30,371 nucleotides of DNA, from positions 1-30,371 of the forward strand of contig CYKH01001881.1 in NCBI GenBank assembly GCA_001460835.1, read 5' to 3'. Each line of letters starts with the position of its first letter. Within the stretch, counting starts at the first letter, position 1. The position numbers were made by a program, and so were the translations under genes. This DNA comes from Bodo saltans. Taxonomy: Eukaryota > Euglenozoa > Kinetoplastea > Eubodonida > Bodonidae. Of this stretch, positions 16,443-26,800 are shown one piece after another. Below the pieces are notes generated by a model. The model saw nothing but the letters and a program-made list of their open reading frames with translations. It searched no databases and was not told where the DNA came from.

Positions 16443-17619
16443 TGGTTGCTCTCTTGTGCGTGCGTACGTCACGAATTCGATGGCCATCATGCTTTTTTTC
16501 AGTTTTTCTTTTGTGTCTGTATTCCGCCAAAGCGAATGAAGAACACAACGCTGCTATGGCAAGGAATCTCAACAACGTCTCGGCACCACGCGGCCGAAAG
16601 CGGCCTCGCTCACACCCTACGCATCTCGATGTAAGGGATTCAGCCGAGATCACAAATGTGGGCCTTGAAAGCGTTGCGTTGCTTCGCAACCTTCAATACT
16701 TAGACCTTCGAGGCTGCGACGGGATCGCTGATAAGAAGGGCAATGATGGCTGCGACATTGTCGCTGAGTGCATTTCTTCGCTGCATCAGCTTCGATTCCT
16801 GTTCCTGCCAATAGGCGTCGGAGATCCAAGCCTTGTCAACGTTGCCGCACTTCAACGACTAGAACACCTTGATCATCACCAACGAAGGAATTGCGCGAGT
16901 CAGCTCGTTGCAGCAGCTTAAACACCTGAACCTCTCTTCGCTGCATCAGCTTCAATTCCTGACGCTGCCAGGGCACATCACAGACAAAGGGATTGCCATG
17001 CATCGGCTTGCTGCAGCAGCTGAAGCACCTTAATGTCAGCCGTTCCGGAGATTACGCTTACAACAAAATCACTGACGTGGGCCTTGTCAGCATTGCCGCG
17101 CTGAGCCAGCTTCAGAGCCTTGAACTGAGATACTGTAACCAGGTCACGGATGCTGGTCTTGTCAACATCGCTGCGCTAAGCCAACTTCAGTTCCTCAATC
17201 TTAGCGGCTGCGACCAGATCACGAGTATTCATGACATTAGCTCGCTGCAGCAACTCCGGGGCCTTGCCCTTAATGACTGCAAAATTATGGATGCGGGCAT
17301 TGCCAGCATCGGTTCCCTTCATCAACTTCAGCGACTTACTCTCAGGTGCACGAGAATTACCGATGCGGGTATTGTTATCGTTGCTTCACTGAAGCAGCTT
17401 CAGGTCCTTGACGTGGACGGCTGCACAAGCATTACGGATGCGACCCTTGTCATCGTTGCCTTGATGCCGCAACTTCAATTACTTGGCCTCGACTGCAACC
17501 AGTTCGATTTCGACCACTTTGACTTTAGGAGATTAGTATTAGTTCAAAATCAGCAGGTGCAGCTTTGGCACGGAGATTGGAACTGTTATAATGTGTCGCA
17601 CGTGCCAGACGATTTTTAA
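16442..17619 (+). pseudogene. Cysteine-type LRR protein pseudogene with two frameshifts
   Basis: The reading begins at ATG 16442 with a hydrophobic signal-like N-terminus (SCFFSVFLLCLYSAKA). It then gives LRRs of the LxxLxLxxCxxITDxGL type seen in AMN1/GRR1-like and trypanosome LRR proteins: LQYLDLRGCDGIAD, LEHLD, ITNEGIARVSSLQQLKHLNL, LQFLTLPGHITDKGIA, ITDVGLVSIAALSQLQSLEL and five or so more. Continuity needs two one-base skips: one at ~16874 (frame 2 to 3) and one near 16998-17001 (frame 3 to 1). Without them the frames stop at 16921 and shortly after 17030. The final segment runs to TAA 17619 and lacks a membrane anchor. The whole unit sits between two direct repeats. Decay is more likely than sequencing error, because whole LRR half-units also look missing around both breaks. 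Confidence 0.75.
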
Positions 17620-17632
17620 GCAACGCACTTCA

Positions 17633-17652
17633 GTGCTGAGCACGCTCAGCAC
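17633..17652. repeat. Perfect 9-bp inverted repeat
   Basis: GTGCTGAGC (17633-17641) and GCTCAGCAC (17644-17652) are separated by two bases, just after the LRR pseudogene stop and just before the second direct-repeat copy. A further GCTGAGC occurs at 17676-17682. Function is unknown; it may mark the recombination junction. Confidence 0.7.
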
Positions 17653-17660
17653 CAATGCTA

Positions 17661-17830
17661 GAGCTGCTCATGAACGCTGAGCAAAGTGCGTTGAAGATGG
17701 GTCCTTCAACCTCCACAACTGCAGCAGCACGTGATGTAGTTCTTTGAAGTGCGTACGAGTTCTATGCTACTTTTTCTCTTTTGCACTTTGTTTGATCGTG
17801 AGATCAGACCGTATCTGTTCTTCATAGGCA
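17661..17830 (+). repeat. Direct repeat, copy 2 (displaced 3' end of the upstream LRR gene)
   Basis: This copy repeats the tail and downstream spacer of the gene ending at 16355, now without that gene in front of it. The coding part is degraded (extra G at 17700-17701, altered stop region). It shows that the 16442-17650 block lies between duplicated sequence. Confidence 0.7.
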
Positions 17831-17898
17831 CTTCATAGGGATCCTTCTTACAGCTCATCAATTTTTATTATCAACTCGTTTTGATAATTATCAGAGGC

Positions 17899-19719
17899 CG
17901 AAACACTTCGCGCCCGACCTCAGCGTTACTCACCTATGGTGGTCCTCTAAACGTTTCTACGGCATCGGACCCGCCAAGCCAGCGCCAAACCCTCTCCGTC
18001 AACGTTCGAGGAGAGACATTGTCAACACATTTCTCCAACATGACATGCCTGAAAGTTCGTGGCGCGGTGGCGCTTCTCATCGACACCGTTAGCGGTTCGT
18101 TCATTGCCGGAAGCATCAGTGACCCCACCAGTACCTACGTTGCTGGCCACCCTGTACTTATGAACGTAACAGCCCTTCGTGACCCAAGAATATTCCCCAT
18201 CCTGCATGCTAGTGCTGGAACTATGAGCGGTGCAGATGCGCTGCTCACGTGCTCCGTCCCGTGCCTCTTCACGTACTGGCCGCATCTTGATGAACTCCAC
18301 AGCGGCCAAGCTGTAGTGCCAATGGGTGTAATCGGGTTCCGCTTTACGACTGTGTATGTTTCACAAGTGGACTACAACACAGGTCATTTGTTAGATCTGC
18401 GACTGATTGTAGTGCTGCCATCCAGCAACATTATCGGAGAATTCATCGAAGGTGTGCGGTCAAGCTTGTACGTTCCTGCGGCTACCATCGCCTGCGTCAC
18501 CGTCGTGGTGGTCATCATCGTTTCTGTATTGTTCCGCGAATTAACGAAGGTGGAGCGACGTATTCGCAAACTTGCGTTTCAACTCCTTTCGGAGCCGCCT
18601 TTGAGTCAACGCTGCTGCTCTTGTGATGGCGGCGATGAGTGCTGCCCACATACCTCATCGTTGTCGCCGAGTGTTTTAGGCGTGACAGGAGCTACGAACG
18701 AGCACAAATCGGATGATCAAAGTGTGTTTTGTGAGCTGGATCGGATGATTGTCGCCATTCGAACGTTATCACGTGAATTGTTTACCCTCAGAGCATTTAC
18801 GACGGGCATGATGCCTCGTCCCAGTGCTACGATTGAAGGGCAACAGTGGCGGAGTGATAACAATGACACCGCCGTTCTCTCATTCTCTTGCGACGCAGAG
18901 TTCAGTCGTCGCTCGTTTGCTGCAGCATGCCGTTGTGTCCCGTACGATATTTCGGTCAACAAGACGTGGCGCGTTCCCGTCACGACAATTTACGCCCAGG
19001 TCGGCGCTGAATTTGTTGGAGCACTTCGGCATGCGCCGTATGTTGTGCATGAGCGGCTCCGCAGCGTGCTTGGAATTTTCCAGAAGCACGTTCGACGTAT
19101 CCCTGGAGCATCGCTCGATGCGTGCAGCGGCGATACGTTTGTCATTCATTTTAACGCGTCGGGGCGAACTCCGCGCCATGCGCTCGCTGCACTTAATTTG
19201 TCTGTAAAATGTGTTACTGAAGCGAGAACCCTCGCCATTCAATACCACCTGCACGATGACGTCATGAAAATGGACTCGCTAGGCAGCAGCAACATCAGCA
19301 GCTCGGGTCGTGAGATTCCTCTGGCCATAGGCATCGCTTCTGCTGTTGCCCTATGTGGAATGATGGGCCCACCATCGATGAAGACGTTTACTGTGGTGTC
19401 GTTTTGCGAATCGCAGGCGATGTTCTTGTGCAGAATTGCAAAGAAAGATGGACAACCCATTCTCTTAACATGGCGCGCTGTAGATTTCGCATTGCAGCAA
19501 ATGCAGAAAGTTTGCAAGCCAACAACAAGTGGAACTCCACCTGCGGCATCATTGTCGCCTGTGGATCCGTTCAATGACGATGACAGAAGTCAAGAAGATA
19601 TTCACAGCTTCTACTTTATTCCTTTTGCACATGCATACTTGCCGGGGGAATGGAACCGTGTTACCGACGTGTTCGTCCCAATCCTAAACCGGGCAGGATT
19701 GTATGGTGAGGCTCGATAA
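17899..19719 (+). pseudogene. Cyclase-like receptor lacking its N-terminal ~208 codons (copy 3)
   Basis: Family similarity begins abruptly at 17899 (RNTS..SALLTYGG), matching codon ~209 of copy 4, and then runs uninterrupted to TAA 19719. The signal anchor and first half of the ectodomain are missing, and no ATG lies at the breakpoint (first in-frame ATG 18040). What remains: the second half of the Cache-like ectodomain (GETLSTHFSNM, LLIDTVSGSFIAGSI), the membrane span at ~18459-18545 (ATIACVTVVVVIIVSVLF), a linker ending LFTLRAFT, and a complete cyclase-like domain from ~18970. That domain keeps GD (codon 19132) in GDTFVIHFNASGR but has Gln where the first metal-binding Asp is expected. A ~600-codon frame without stops suggests recent truncation, or expression of a shortened product from 18040. 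Confidence 0.8.
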
Positions 19720-20559
19720 AGTAGACTGCTGCCATTCACGCAAAAATAAATCGCAAAAAGTAAAAGCAAAAACGATACAGCTGAGGGATGAGACGTCCAT
19801 CCTCTCTTTATGTGCAGATCCCCCATCCCCCAACACCCCAACTTGGAGATCATCCCCAGCTTTTGTTGCTTGTGTCTCTCTAATTGACACGTTGTCGATG
19901 CGAAGTTTCGTCAGCATTTTCCCAAATCGATAGCGACTTCTCCCTTCCCCAGCATCTGTGATCCTTCCACTACGAATAGAAATAAGACACGCTTGACGAT
20001 GTCGTGGCTTCGAATCATTGTTTTTTCTTTTTCGTGTGTGACACATTTTTGTGCATCTGCGAGACCATAATCATGCAAATAAAATGCCCACAGTTCCGTT
20101 GCATTTGCAAAAGACCTTCGTGCACGTGCCCGCTTGACTGCTGAGCTTTCCTTTATCAAAATTTCCCTCCTGACACCCCAATACTACGCAAATCCGCTCT
20201 TTTTTTTTTCAGTGTGTGTGAGTGTCTGCTTTCCCCTCTGCGAATTAAAGAATCCAATGCAATTTTCTTTCTTACTCCCTCGTGAGTTGTGATGGCTTTT
20301 GCAGTTCCCACCCCCGCGAATTCTAGTCGTTGACGATTTTTTCTACTTCAACTTCAAAGCAAAGCGAGACCCAGAGCCGATGCTCCCGTTGCCTGTATTC
20401 CTCTCTGATTTCTACTGTTCGTTTCTGTAAATCTAGCACACATGTGAATTTCAACGCAGTCATTCTACTTTTTCATCCATATCTAAAAGCTAAGCACCAG
20501 ACAAACACAAAAAGCTGCCCGCACCCCCACCACCTTTGAGTCTCGCTACTCTTTGCAGT
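19720..20559. other. Intergenic spacer, no gene seen
   Basis: 840 bases of mixed T/C-rich sequence. Short open frames on both strands lack any recognisable motif, start mostly without good context and overlap each other. The only functional hint is the acceptor-like TCTCGCTACTCTTTGCAG ending at 20558, immediately before the relic below. Confidence 0.55.
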
Positions 20560-20866
20560 ATGTCCTGTCCGCTGCATCGAACTGTCCCTTTGGCCTCTGC
20601 GTTATGGAGAAGGACTCTCACGACGCTGTTCAGCGTTGCCTCAAGCGCCCACGTTGCGTCGCTTCCACCACTTGGCATCTTAACTCGACTTGAGCTTCTC
20701 TAAAATCACAAATGTGAGTATTGGTTCGCTTGAACAACAGCAGCGCCTTACTCTTCATAGCTACCAGCGCTGATGCGGGCCTCCTCAGTGTCGCAACACT
20801 GCAGCAGCTTCAGGCCCTCGATCTCTATGGCTGCAAGCAGATCACGGATGTGGCGAAACAGTCGTA
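20560..20866 (+). pseudogene. LRR protein relic
   Basis: An ATG at 20560, directly after a pyrimidine tract and CAG, begins a short frame ending in LTRLELL and TAA. Fragments in shifted frames then give ITNVSIGSL and, at ~20770-20860, ADAGLLSVATLQQLQALDL followed by YGCKQITDVA. This is the same cysteine-type LRR as the pseudogene at 16442-17619. Several frame changes and stops separate the pieces, so it is a decayed gene. At least the splice acceptor and the start look preserved. Confidence 0.6.
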
Positions 20867-21384
20867 ACGGAGTGACGTTGTTGAAGTCAAGGAACTGTAG
20901 CCGACATGGGTCTAGTGGCTGCGCCCGGAGTAACCGTAACGTAGAAACTGCGAAGAATTCCGCCACTTGGAAATGCCGACGTTAGCGTAATGTCTACATC
21001 CAGCACGTGAACAAAGCGTAGACGCTATCAATGTAAACTGCCTCGCTCGACAGCAGCCTTGAGCTTCATTGAAGGAAGCACGGTTGACAGTCTTGATTCT
21101 CACTTATCAATCTTTGCTATGAAACACACCAGTGGGGTAACTGTGTACGTGTCTGATTTCCATCAATCCACACGCCGCTCATTGAGGATTATTTAACCAA
21201 CAGCAAGTCTTGGTGAAAGGTAAACGATTTCGAGGAAGGACAAAAGATTGTTGAGCTCCTTAACGATGGATTCTCTGTCTTTGTTCTTGTTCTATCTCCG
21301 GATCCCTTTGATGTTTTTTGCCCTGTATTTGACATTTTTGACACCTACATAAAAGACTTTCAATGCAAAACAATAACCTGCGCA
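20867..21384. other. Spacer with possible inverted LRR scrap
   Basis: About 520 bases before receptor copy 4. Directly after the LRR relic, the reverse strand near 20871-20910 reads RLQFLDFNNVTPL, which resembles an LRR unit in opposite orientation; this is weak. The rest (20990-21384) shows no gene. A T-rich tract near 21281-21345 and AG at 21354-21355 probably serve the ATG at 21385. Confidence 0.45.
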
Positions 21385-22077
21385 ATGCAACTTTCTGTTA
21401 AAGTTGTAGTAGGAGCACTGGTCATTCTCACGTCACTACTGTCTGTCATGTGTGCGTTGATTCCTCCAGCGCTCCAACTCCCAAGTGAGGCCATGACGTT
21501 TGTGGTAGACACTGCCGCTTCCGTTTCTGACAAGATTCAATTTAGCTTAGCCGTTCAGCTTCGGACAGTAAAATCTTCATGTGACACGCTTTTCAAAGCT
21601 GCGAGTGAACGAGATCTTCTTACGCCAAATAACGCATTGGAGCCTTGGCAATTTCTAGCTTGGACAAGTGGAATTGTTGCGCGAGACAACGTCACAGTCA
21701 TTCTTGGTCGGTTGGACTGGCGTGCCATTATTGTATCACCATACAACACTCTGTTTTCTGGGGACGCTAGCCAAGGGTACGTCGGGGCGATACCTGGCTA
21801 CGTGTTTCTTTACGTTGCGAGCTCCCCTGGGCACTATGTAAACTACGGATTCTTTCAAGTTGATGCCCCTCATCTGCCAGCCAACGCGACGCATCCGTGG
21901 GCAAATTATTCAACGGGATTTACACTGGAAAATCAGCCAATGGTCCCAAAGATTCTTGAGAACTCACCCAACCGCACAACCCCTATGCAATGGACAAGTC
22001 TTTCTGTGCGCAACACGTCGTCCCCCTCCTCGGCGCTCATCACGTATGGAGGGTCGTTTAGTTTGCCCATCGCATAG
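21385..22077 (+). pseudogene. Cyclase-like receptor, N-terminal part up to a one-base break (copy 4)
   Basis: 230 codons from ATG 21385. A signal-anchor segment (VKVVVGALVILTSLLSVMCALIPP) is followed by the first half of the Cache-like ectodomain (LEPWQFLAWTSG, GYVGAIPGYVFL, NYGFFQVDAPHLPANATHPW) with N-glycosylation sequons. The frame ends at TAG 22075-22077. Adding back one A after GCA (22072-22074) would give Ile-Asp-Pro-Lys in phase with the downstream part; copy 5 has the equivalent TAIDNASR with no break there. So the stop results from loss of a single base, either a real mutation or an assembly error. Confidence 0.8.
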
Positions 22078-23732
22078 ATCCCAAAAGTCGTGAGCAACTG
22101 ATTATGGTTAACCTTCGCGGGGAATCACTCTCCGATTTCTTTTCCCACGTTCATGTGTCTGCAACAGGAACTGCCATCTTAGTCGATGCGGTAAGCGGTG
22201 CATTCGTCGCTGGAAGCGTACGAGATGCGACTGGTGCGTACACCGCCGACGAGGAACCCCGTCTTGTCAATGTCACAGAGTTGCGCGACCCTCGGATTTC
22301 CTGCATTCTTCACGCAGAGGCTGTACTGGAAGAGAACGCTCCCCAGGACTCTGTAAGAAGCGCATCTGAGGCCCTTCTCTCATGCACTCCGCCCTGTCTG
22401 TTTACCTTCTGGCCACATCTTAACCAACTTCATGAAGGGCGAGACATAGTACCATTGGGCGTGATTGGGTACCGCTTTAGCACGGTCTGCGTGACACGAG
22501 TGCAGTACGCTGCTGGGGCAAAGTTGGACCTTCGACTTGTCGTCGTCCTTCCCTCCGATGATGTCCTTGGCGTGTTCTTAGCAGGGTTGTACTCCAGTCT
22601 TTACTCCCCACTGGCAACAATCGTGTGCGTCACAGTGGTTGTGATACTCAGCGTCTCGTTGGTATTTCGCCAGCTGATCGACGTTGAGCATCGTATTCAT
22701 GAACTCGCATGCACGATGTTGATTCCGTCCCGTGAACCGGTGACATTGCTTGGCTCTTCCATTTCCGTAAACTCTGGAGAGCCGCCAATGAAAAGCATGT
22801 TTTCGGAGTTTGATCGTCTTGCTCGTGTCCTTCATGCGTTGAAGCGAGAGTTGTTTACCCTTCGCGCATTTACATTTCGCTCATTTGACCAATCTAATGA
22901 AACGACAACAACCACCGAAGGAGGCGTCAGTGAGAACCCCCCTCCCACAAGTCGGATGCCTCGCGAGCATTCTTCGGATGCCTCGCGAGCCTCCTCATGC
23001 ATCCCTTACGACTTAGCTGTTAACGCGACGTGGAGAGTGCCTGTGATAACAGTGCGCGCAGAAATTGGGAGCGCCCTCCTTGGCGCCCTTCGCCTGGATC
23101 CTCTCGTGACGTACCACCGGCAACGTGACGTCCTTGATGTCCTGCAAACACACGTCAAATCGGCGCCTGGTGCATCGGTTGATTACTTTGGTGATCGCTT
23201 CGTTGTGCACCTCAACGCATCTGGTCGCACCCCACGACATGCCCTTGTCGCATTGTCATTGTGTACACAGTCTGCAGAAGATATTGCACGACTAGCAGAA
23301 GCGTACTGCAACAGCGAAGCCACACCACGTTCAGGTTTCTCGAGTCCTCAACCGTGTGAGTTGCCCTTCGTGTGCGGCATTGCGTCGGCAGTTGCCGTGT
23401 GTGGCATGATGGGCCCTGCAGCGATGAAAGTATTCACCGTCATCTCTGTTGGCGAATCGCAAGCAATGTTCCTTTCCAGAATTGCCAAAGTGGATCGCCA
23501 CAAGATCCTGTTGACGTGGCGTGCTGTCGACTTTGCAATGCAGCAAATGGCATTCCAACGATTGGTATCGACAGCAACACTGACCGAGTTACCTGCTGGA
23601 CGTAGTCTTTGCGCTAATACTCACAGATACACGTTTGTTCCTGTAGCAAAGGTCTATCTGCCTGGTGAGTCTGATCGCTCATCCCATGTGTATGCGACTG
23701 CGACGCCAGAACAGGAGAAAACCTTGCCGTAA
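22074..23732 (+). pseudogene. Cyclase-like receptor, C-terminal part after the one-base break (copy 4)
   Basis: In the shifted frame the coding sequence resumes at ATA GAT CCC (22074) and runs to TAA 23732; an ATG at 22104 gives a 542-codon frame on its own. It contains the second ectodomain half (RGESLSDFF, AILVDAVSGAFVAGSV, SCTPPCLFTFWPHLNQL), a membrane span at ~22593-22673 (ATIVCVTVVVILSVSLVF), a linker ending LFTLRAFTF, and a cyclase-like domain from ~23034. GD (Asp codon at 23193) is kept, but Glu stands where the first metal-binding Asp would be. The C-terminus FVPVAKVYLPGE fits the class III C-terminal strand. Starting at 22104, the product would be a one-span protein without signal anchor. 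The full gene would be ~782 residues, like copy 2. Confidence 0.8.
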
Positions 23733-23970
23733 AAACCACAAAGGCAATAAGGGTGACGACTGTGATAAAAATGGTGCTAGGATCTTGGCGCGAGCAATGG
23801 CGAATCTCACGCACTGGTCTCCTGCTGGTTGTCCGAGCATACAGTGCCAAAATAACAAACTTTTCAACTTCATTACCTCCGTTCACTTTAACTATCCACG
23901 TATGGCGGCAAATGTGACTTAACCTCCTATTTCTTGTAGAGCGTGTGTTAAATTCCTCTCGATTCTATCA

Positions 23971-23987
23971 TTTGCTCTCTTTCGTAG
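23971..23987 (+). promoter_or_regulatory. Putative spliced-leader acceptor for the LRR membrane protein
   Basis: TTTGCTCTCTTTCGTAG ends in AG at 23986-23987, 62 bases before the chosen ATG at 24050. A second candidate AG is at 24009-24010 (TCAG). An out-of-frame ATG at 24021 would precede the start in either case. Confidence 0.4.
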
Positions 23988-24049
23988 TTTTGCTTCTGGG
24001 GGCTCGTCAGCTCATCAATTATGGGCGACCAAGAAATCTTGTCAGAAGA

Positions 24050-26800
24050 ATGTCTACAGTTTCCAATTTAACCCATACGTTTGTTGCCCGTACGACACAC
24101 CTTGCACATTTGATTGTGCTGCTAGCGATGGTGAGCGCGCTCCTTCACGCCCAGGAATTGGATCGTGCTGCACTTGTTGCCTTCTACTCAGGCACTAATG
24201 GCCCCACCTCGTGGAACAGTAGTATTCGCTGGGACACAGCCAACAGTTCCTCTAACTCATGCAACTGGTACGGAGTGACATGTGGTAGCGGTGGACGCGT
24301 CACCAAAATTGTCCTTCGCAATGCGGGCTTAAGTGGCACACTTCCGCCCTTGCTTGGCACCATAAAGAAACTGAACAACATAGACCTTCAAAGCAACCGA
24401 TTATCTGGTATTGTTCCGAAAGAACTCGCGAACTGCACGAACCTCATAGAACTTCATCTGCAAGTAAATCGGCTTAGTGGCACTTTTCCGCCAGAGTTTT
24501 CGTCGCTCTCACAGCTTTCCATCTTTCACATGTCCAACAACTCGTTGTACGGAACGTTGCCGTCGTCGTATCAATCACTTACACAACTCACATCCTTTGA
24601 AGTTGACCAGAATGAGCTGACTGGGACGCTACCTCCTGAATACTCTGCATGGAATAGCATTCAATCGTTTTATGCAGATCGAAATGGGTTCACTGGATCA
24701 CTGCCACCAGAGTACTCGGCGTGGAAATCCATCGTGACATTTCGTACGTTTATCAACCCGCTCACTGGGACGCTTCCTGAGTCCTATGGCAGCTCGTGGA
24801 CGAATGCGGTGTCCGTGTTTATTTACACCACAAATATCAGCGGCTCAATTCCCGGTGAGTGGGGCGGAATGACTTCACTGTACCAGTTGCAAATCTTCAA
24901 CAACAAACTCACCGGCACTATTCCTGCTTCCTTTGGCAACTTCACAAAACTGTACTACATCAACCTCTCATTCAATAATCTCACTGGCGAAGTACCGTGG
25001 GCAGCCTGGTCCAAACTACGTGGCGTCGATGTCTTCGGCTTTCAAGACAATCCGTTGCTCTCTGGCACGATACCGATTGGCTTCAGTGATGTTCTTGTTC
25101 CGTTCCTCTCGATGGTATCGGTGTGTCGGACAAGAATCTGTGGTCCTCGGCTGCCAGCGTTAACGCTCGGATACGGGTGTGTGCCGCCATCGTTTGTCAG
25201 TTCACTGGGTGAGATTACCACAGCAGCAATGTCGTCAATGGTGCAGATTGCGACGTATGAACCATCGTTTTCGTGTGAGACGCCCCAACCCACACTGACA
25301 CCGCGTGCCCGTGACGTCACTCGCACTGTACTCGTCGTCCCACCTCCTGCACCACACAGTGACCACGCTGCAAGCCTCGCCACCTCTGGGCCCACCGTCA
25401 CCGCTTCGCTTGTTGTGGTCTCTCAGCTGATCTCTGGTGCTGCTGCATCAGCCGGTGGCTTGCACGCGATGCAAGCGTTGATGCGCATTCAGCGTCTTCG
25501 TGATTTATGTGTCGCTCAAAATCAATTATCATCATCATTATCGACATCGAGTTCAGGCGACGATGACGATGGCTCCTCATCGGATTGCTGTGATGAACTC
25601 ACAAGTCCATTGCACTTGACCATCGATGTCAATGGGAACAGCGTTGGGGAAAAGGAAGCAGGCGCACTCATTGGAAACACAATTGCGCTTGTTGTGTTTG
25701 GCCTCCTTCGAATAGTCGGCCAGTGGACTGTTCATCGATTCAAGCAGCAGCACAGCACCGCGAATTTCGAGAAACGTGAAGCCTCGACTATCTTCCACCA
25801 CGTCACAACAGCATTGATCGCTTGCTTTTCCTCAAAGAACATTTCTACCATCTGGCCAGCCTACACCTTTTTGATCTGTCCTACGGTTGGTGTTTGTTGC
25901 ATGCTGCTCCAAGTAGGAAACAGCGATGGGCTGTTTGTGGCGGTCGCCCTGCTAGCACTGTGGACGATTCCTTGCATCGCGGCCAACGTTGGGCTTGCAT
26001 ACAACGAACACCTTCAAAAGGCGGCACGTTCATTTTCACTGTGCTCAGTTGAAACACATGAAACAAAACTTCGGTCAAGCGTGCTCACTGCAGCATGGCA
26101 ACGCATGAAAGACTTCTTGCTACAGCCAACGGAGGAGCTTGAGTTTTCCAATCACGTCATTGCCAAAGCCATTGAGCATGCCTACGGAGCGGTGTTGTTT
26201 GGCTTCCGGTCGTCGCGTCTTTGGTACTTCAACGTGGAGCTGTTCTTCGGTATTGCCACTGGAGTGTTGATTGGGGTGACCCTCAGCAGCTCGGATCCAT
26301 GTAGTATTAACACCGTTGGCTGGATCATGGCCGCTGTTGGCCTACTGGAGTGTGTGTCGGCGTTCTGCATCCGACCTTACTGCGCCCCAGTTGACTTTGT
26401 AGTTCTTGCCGTTGTCAATGGGCTCTCAGTAGTCTCGCAGATGATCGCTCTTATGGACGATAGCAGCAGCGCCCAAGTCGCGTCTGTGGTTTTAGGACTT
26501 GTTGCCAGCGGCTTTCAGTTGGTGGTCAGCGTGTTGCTCGCAATCGATGGGTGTTCTGGCAGCTCTGTCTATCACGCGGCTTCTGTCACAAAACATGACG
26601 CCACCACAATGGTTGCAACTTCCAAGGAAAGAGCAAGACGACGAAGTCGTTCATGTAGTCGAAGTAGCGATGCAACTCGAAACTGCACAACAGAAAACAG
26701 CAATGCTTCAGAATTTCAACACGGTGCTCTCGTCATCTTAATTCGCACAATCTGTAACTCTGCTGGTGATGCTGCGTCCTCATCAATATTCAAGTGGTGA
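24050..26800 (+). CDS. Secreted-LRR ectodomain fused to a multi-pass membrane region
   Basis: 916 residues from ATG 24050; the open frame extends to GTG 23945, but the signal peptide (LAHLIVLLAMVSALLHAQ) fits the later ATG. Residues ~35-80 look like a plant-type LRR N-terminal cap: ELDRAALVAFYSGTNG, a Trp, and the Cys pair C71/C78 in CNWYGVTC. About 10 LRRs of the LSGTLPPxxxxL / LTGTIPxxF class follow (~85-345), as in plant receptor-like proteins and trypanosomatid surface LRR antigens, then a Cys-containing cap. A possible span near 448-470 and a Ser/Asp-rich loop lead to about seven hydrophobic helices (~538-558, 600-622, 627-651, 725-747, 753-774, 781-802, 810-832). The end is a basic RARRRSRSCSR cytosolic tail. 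It is likely a cell-surface receptor or adhesion protein; the membrane module is not assigned to a family. Confidence 0.8.
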   Translation: MSTVSNLTHTFVARTTHLAHLIVLLAMVSALLHAQELDRAALVAFYSGTNGPTSWNSSIRWDTANSSSNSCNWYGVTCGSGGRVTKIVLRNAGLSGTLPPLLGTIKKLNNIDLQSNRLSGIVPKELANCTNLIELHLQVNRLSGTFPPEFSSLSQLSIFHMSNNSLYGTLPSSYQSLTQLTSFEVDQNELTGTLPPEYSAWNSIQSFYADRNGFTGSLPPEYSAWKSIVTFRTFINPLTGTLPESYGSSWTNAVSVFIYTTNISGSIPGEWGGMTSLYQLQIFNNKLTGTIPASFGNFTKLYYINLSFNNLTGEVPWAAWSKLRGVDVFGFQDNPLLSGTIPIGFSDVLVPFLSMVSVCRTRICGPRLPALTLGYGCVPPSFVSSLGEITTAAMSSMVQIATYEPSFSCETPQPTLTPRARDVTRTVLVVPPPAPHSDHAASLATSGPTVTASLVVVSQLISGAAASAGGLHAMQALMRIQRLRDLCVAQNQLSSSLSTSSSGDDDDGSSSDCCDELTSPLHLTIDVNGNSVGEKEAGALIGNTIALVVFGLLRIVGQWTVHRFKQQHSTANFEKREASTIFHHVTTALIACFSSKNISTIWPAYTFLICPTVGVCCMLLQVGNSDGLFVAVALLALWTIPCIAANVGLAYNEHLQKAARSFSLCSVETHETKLRSSVLTAAWQRMKDFLLQPTEELEFSNHVIAKAIEHAYGAVLFGFRSSRLWYFNVELFFGIATGVLIGVTLSSSDPCSINTVGWIMAAVGLLECVSAFCIRPYCAPVDFVVLAVVNGLSVVSQMIALMDDSSSAQVASVVLGLVASGFQLVVSVLLAIDGCSGSSVYHAASVTKHDATTMVATSKERARRRSRSCSRSSDATRNCTTENSNASEFQHGALVILIRTICNSAGDAASSSIFKW

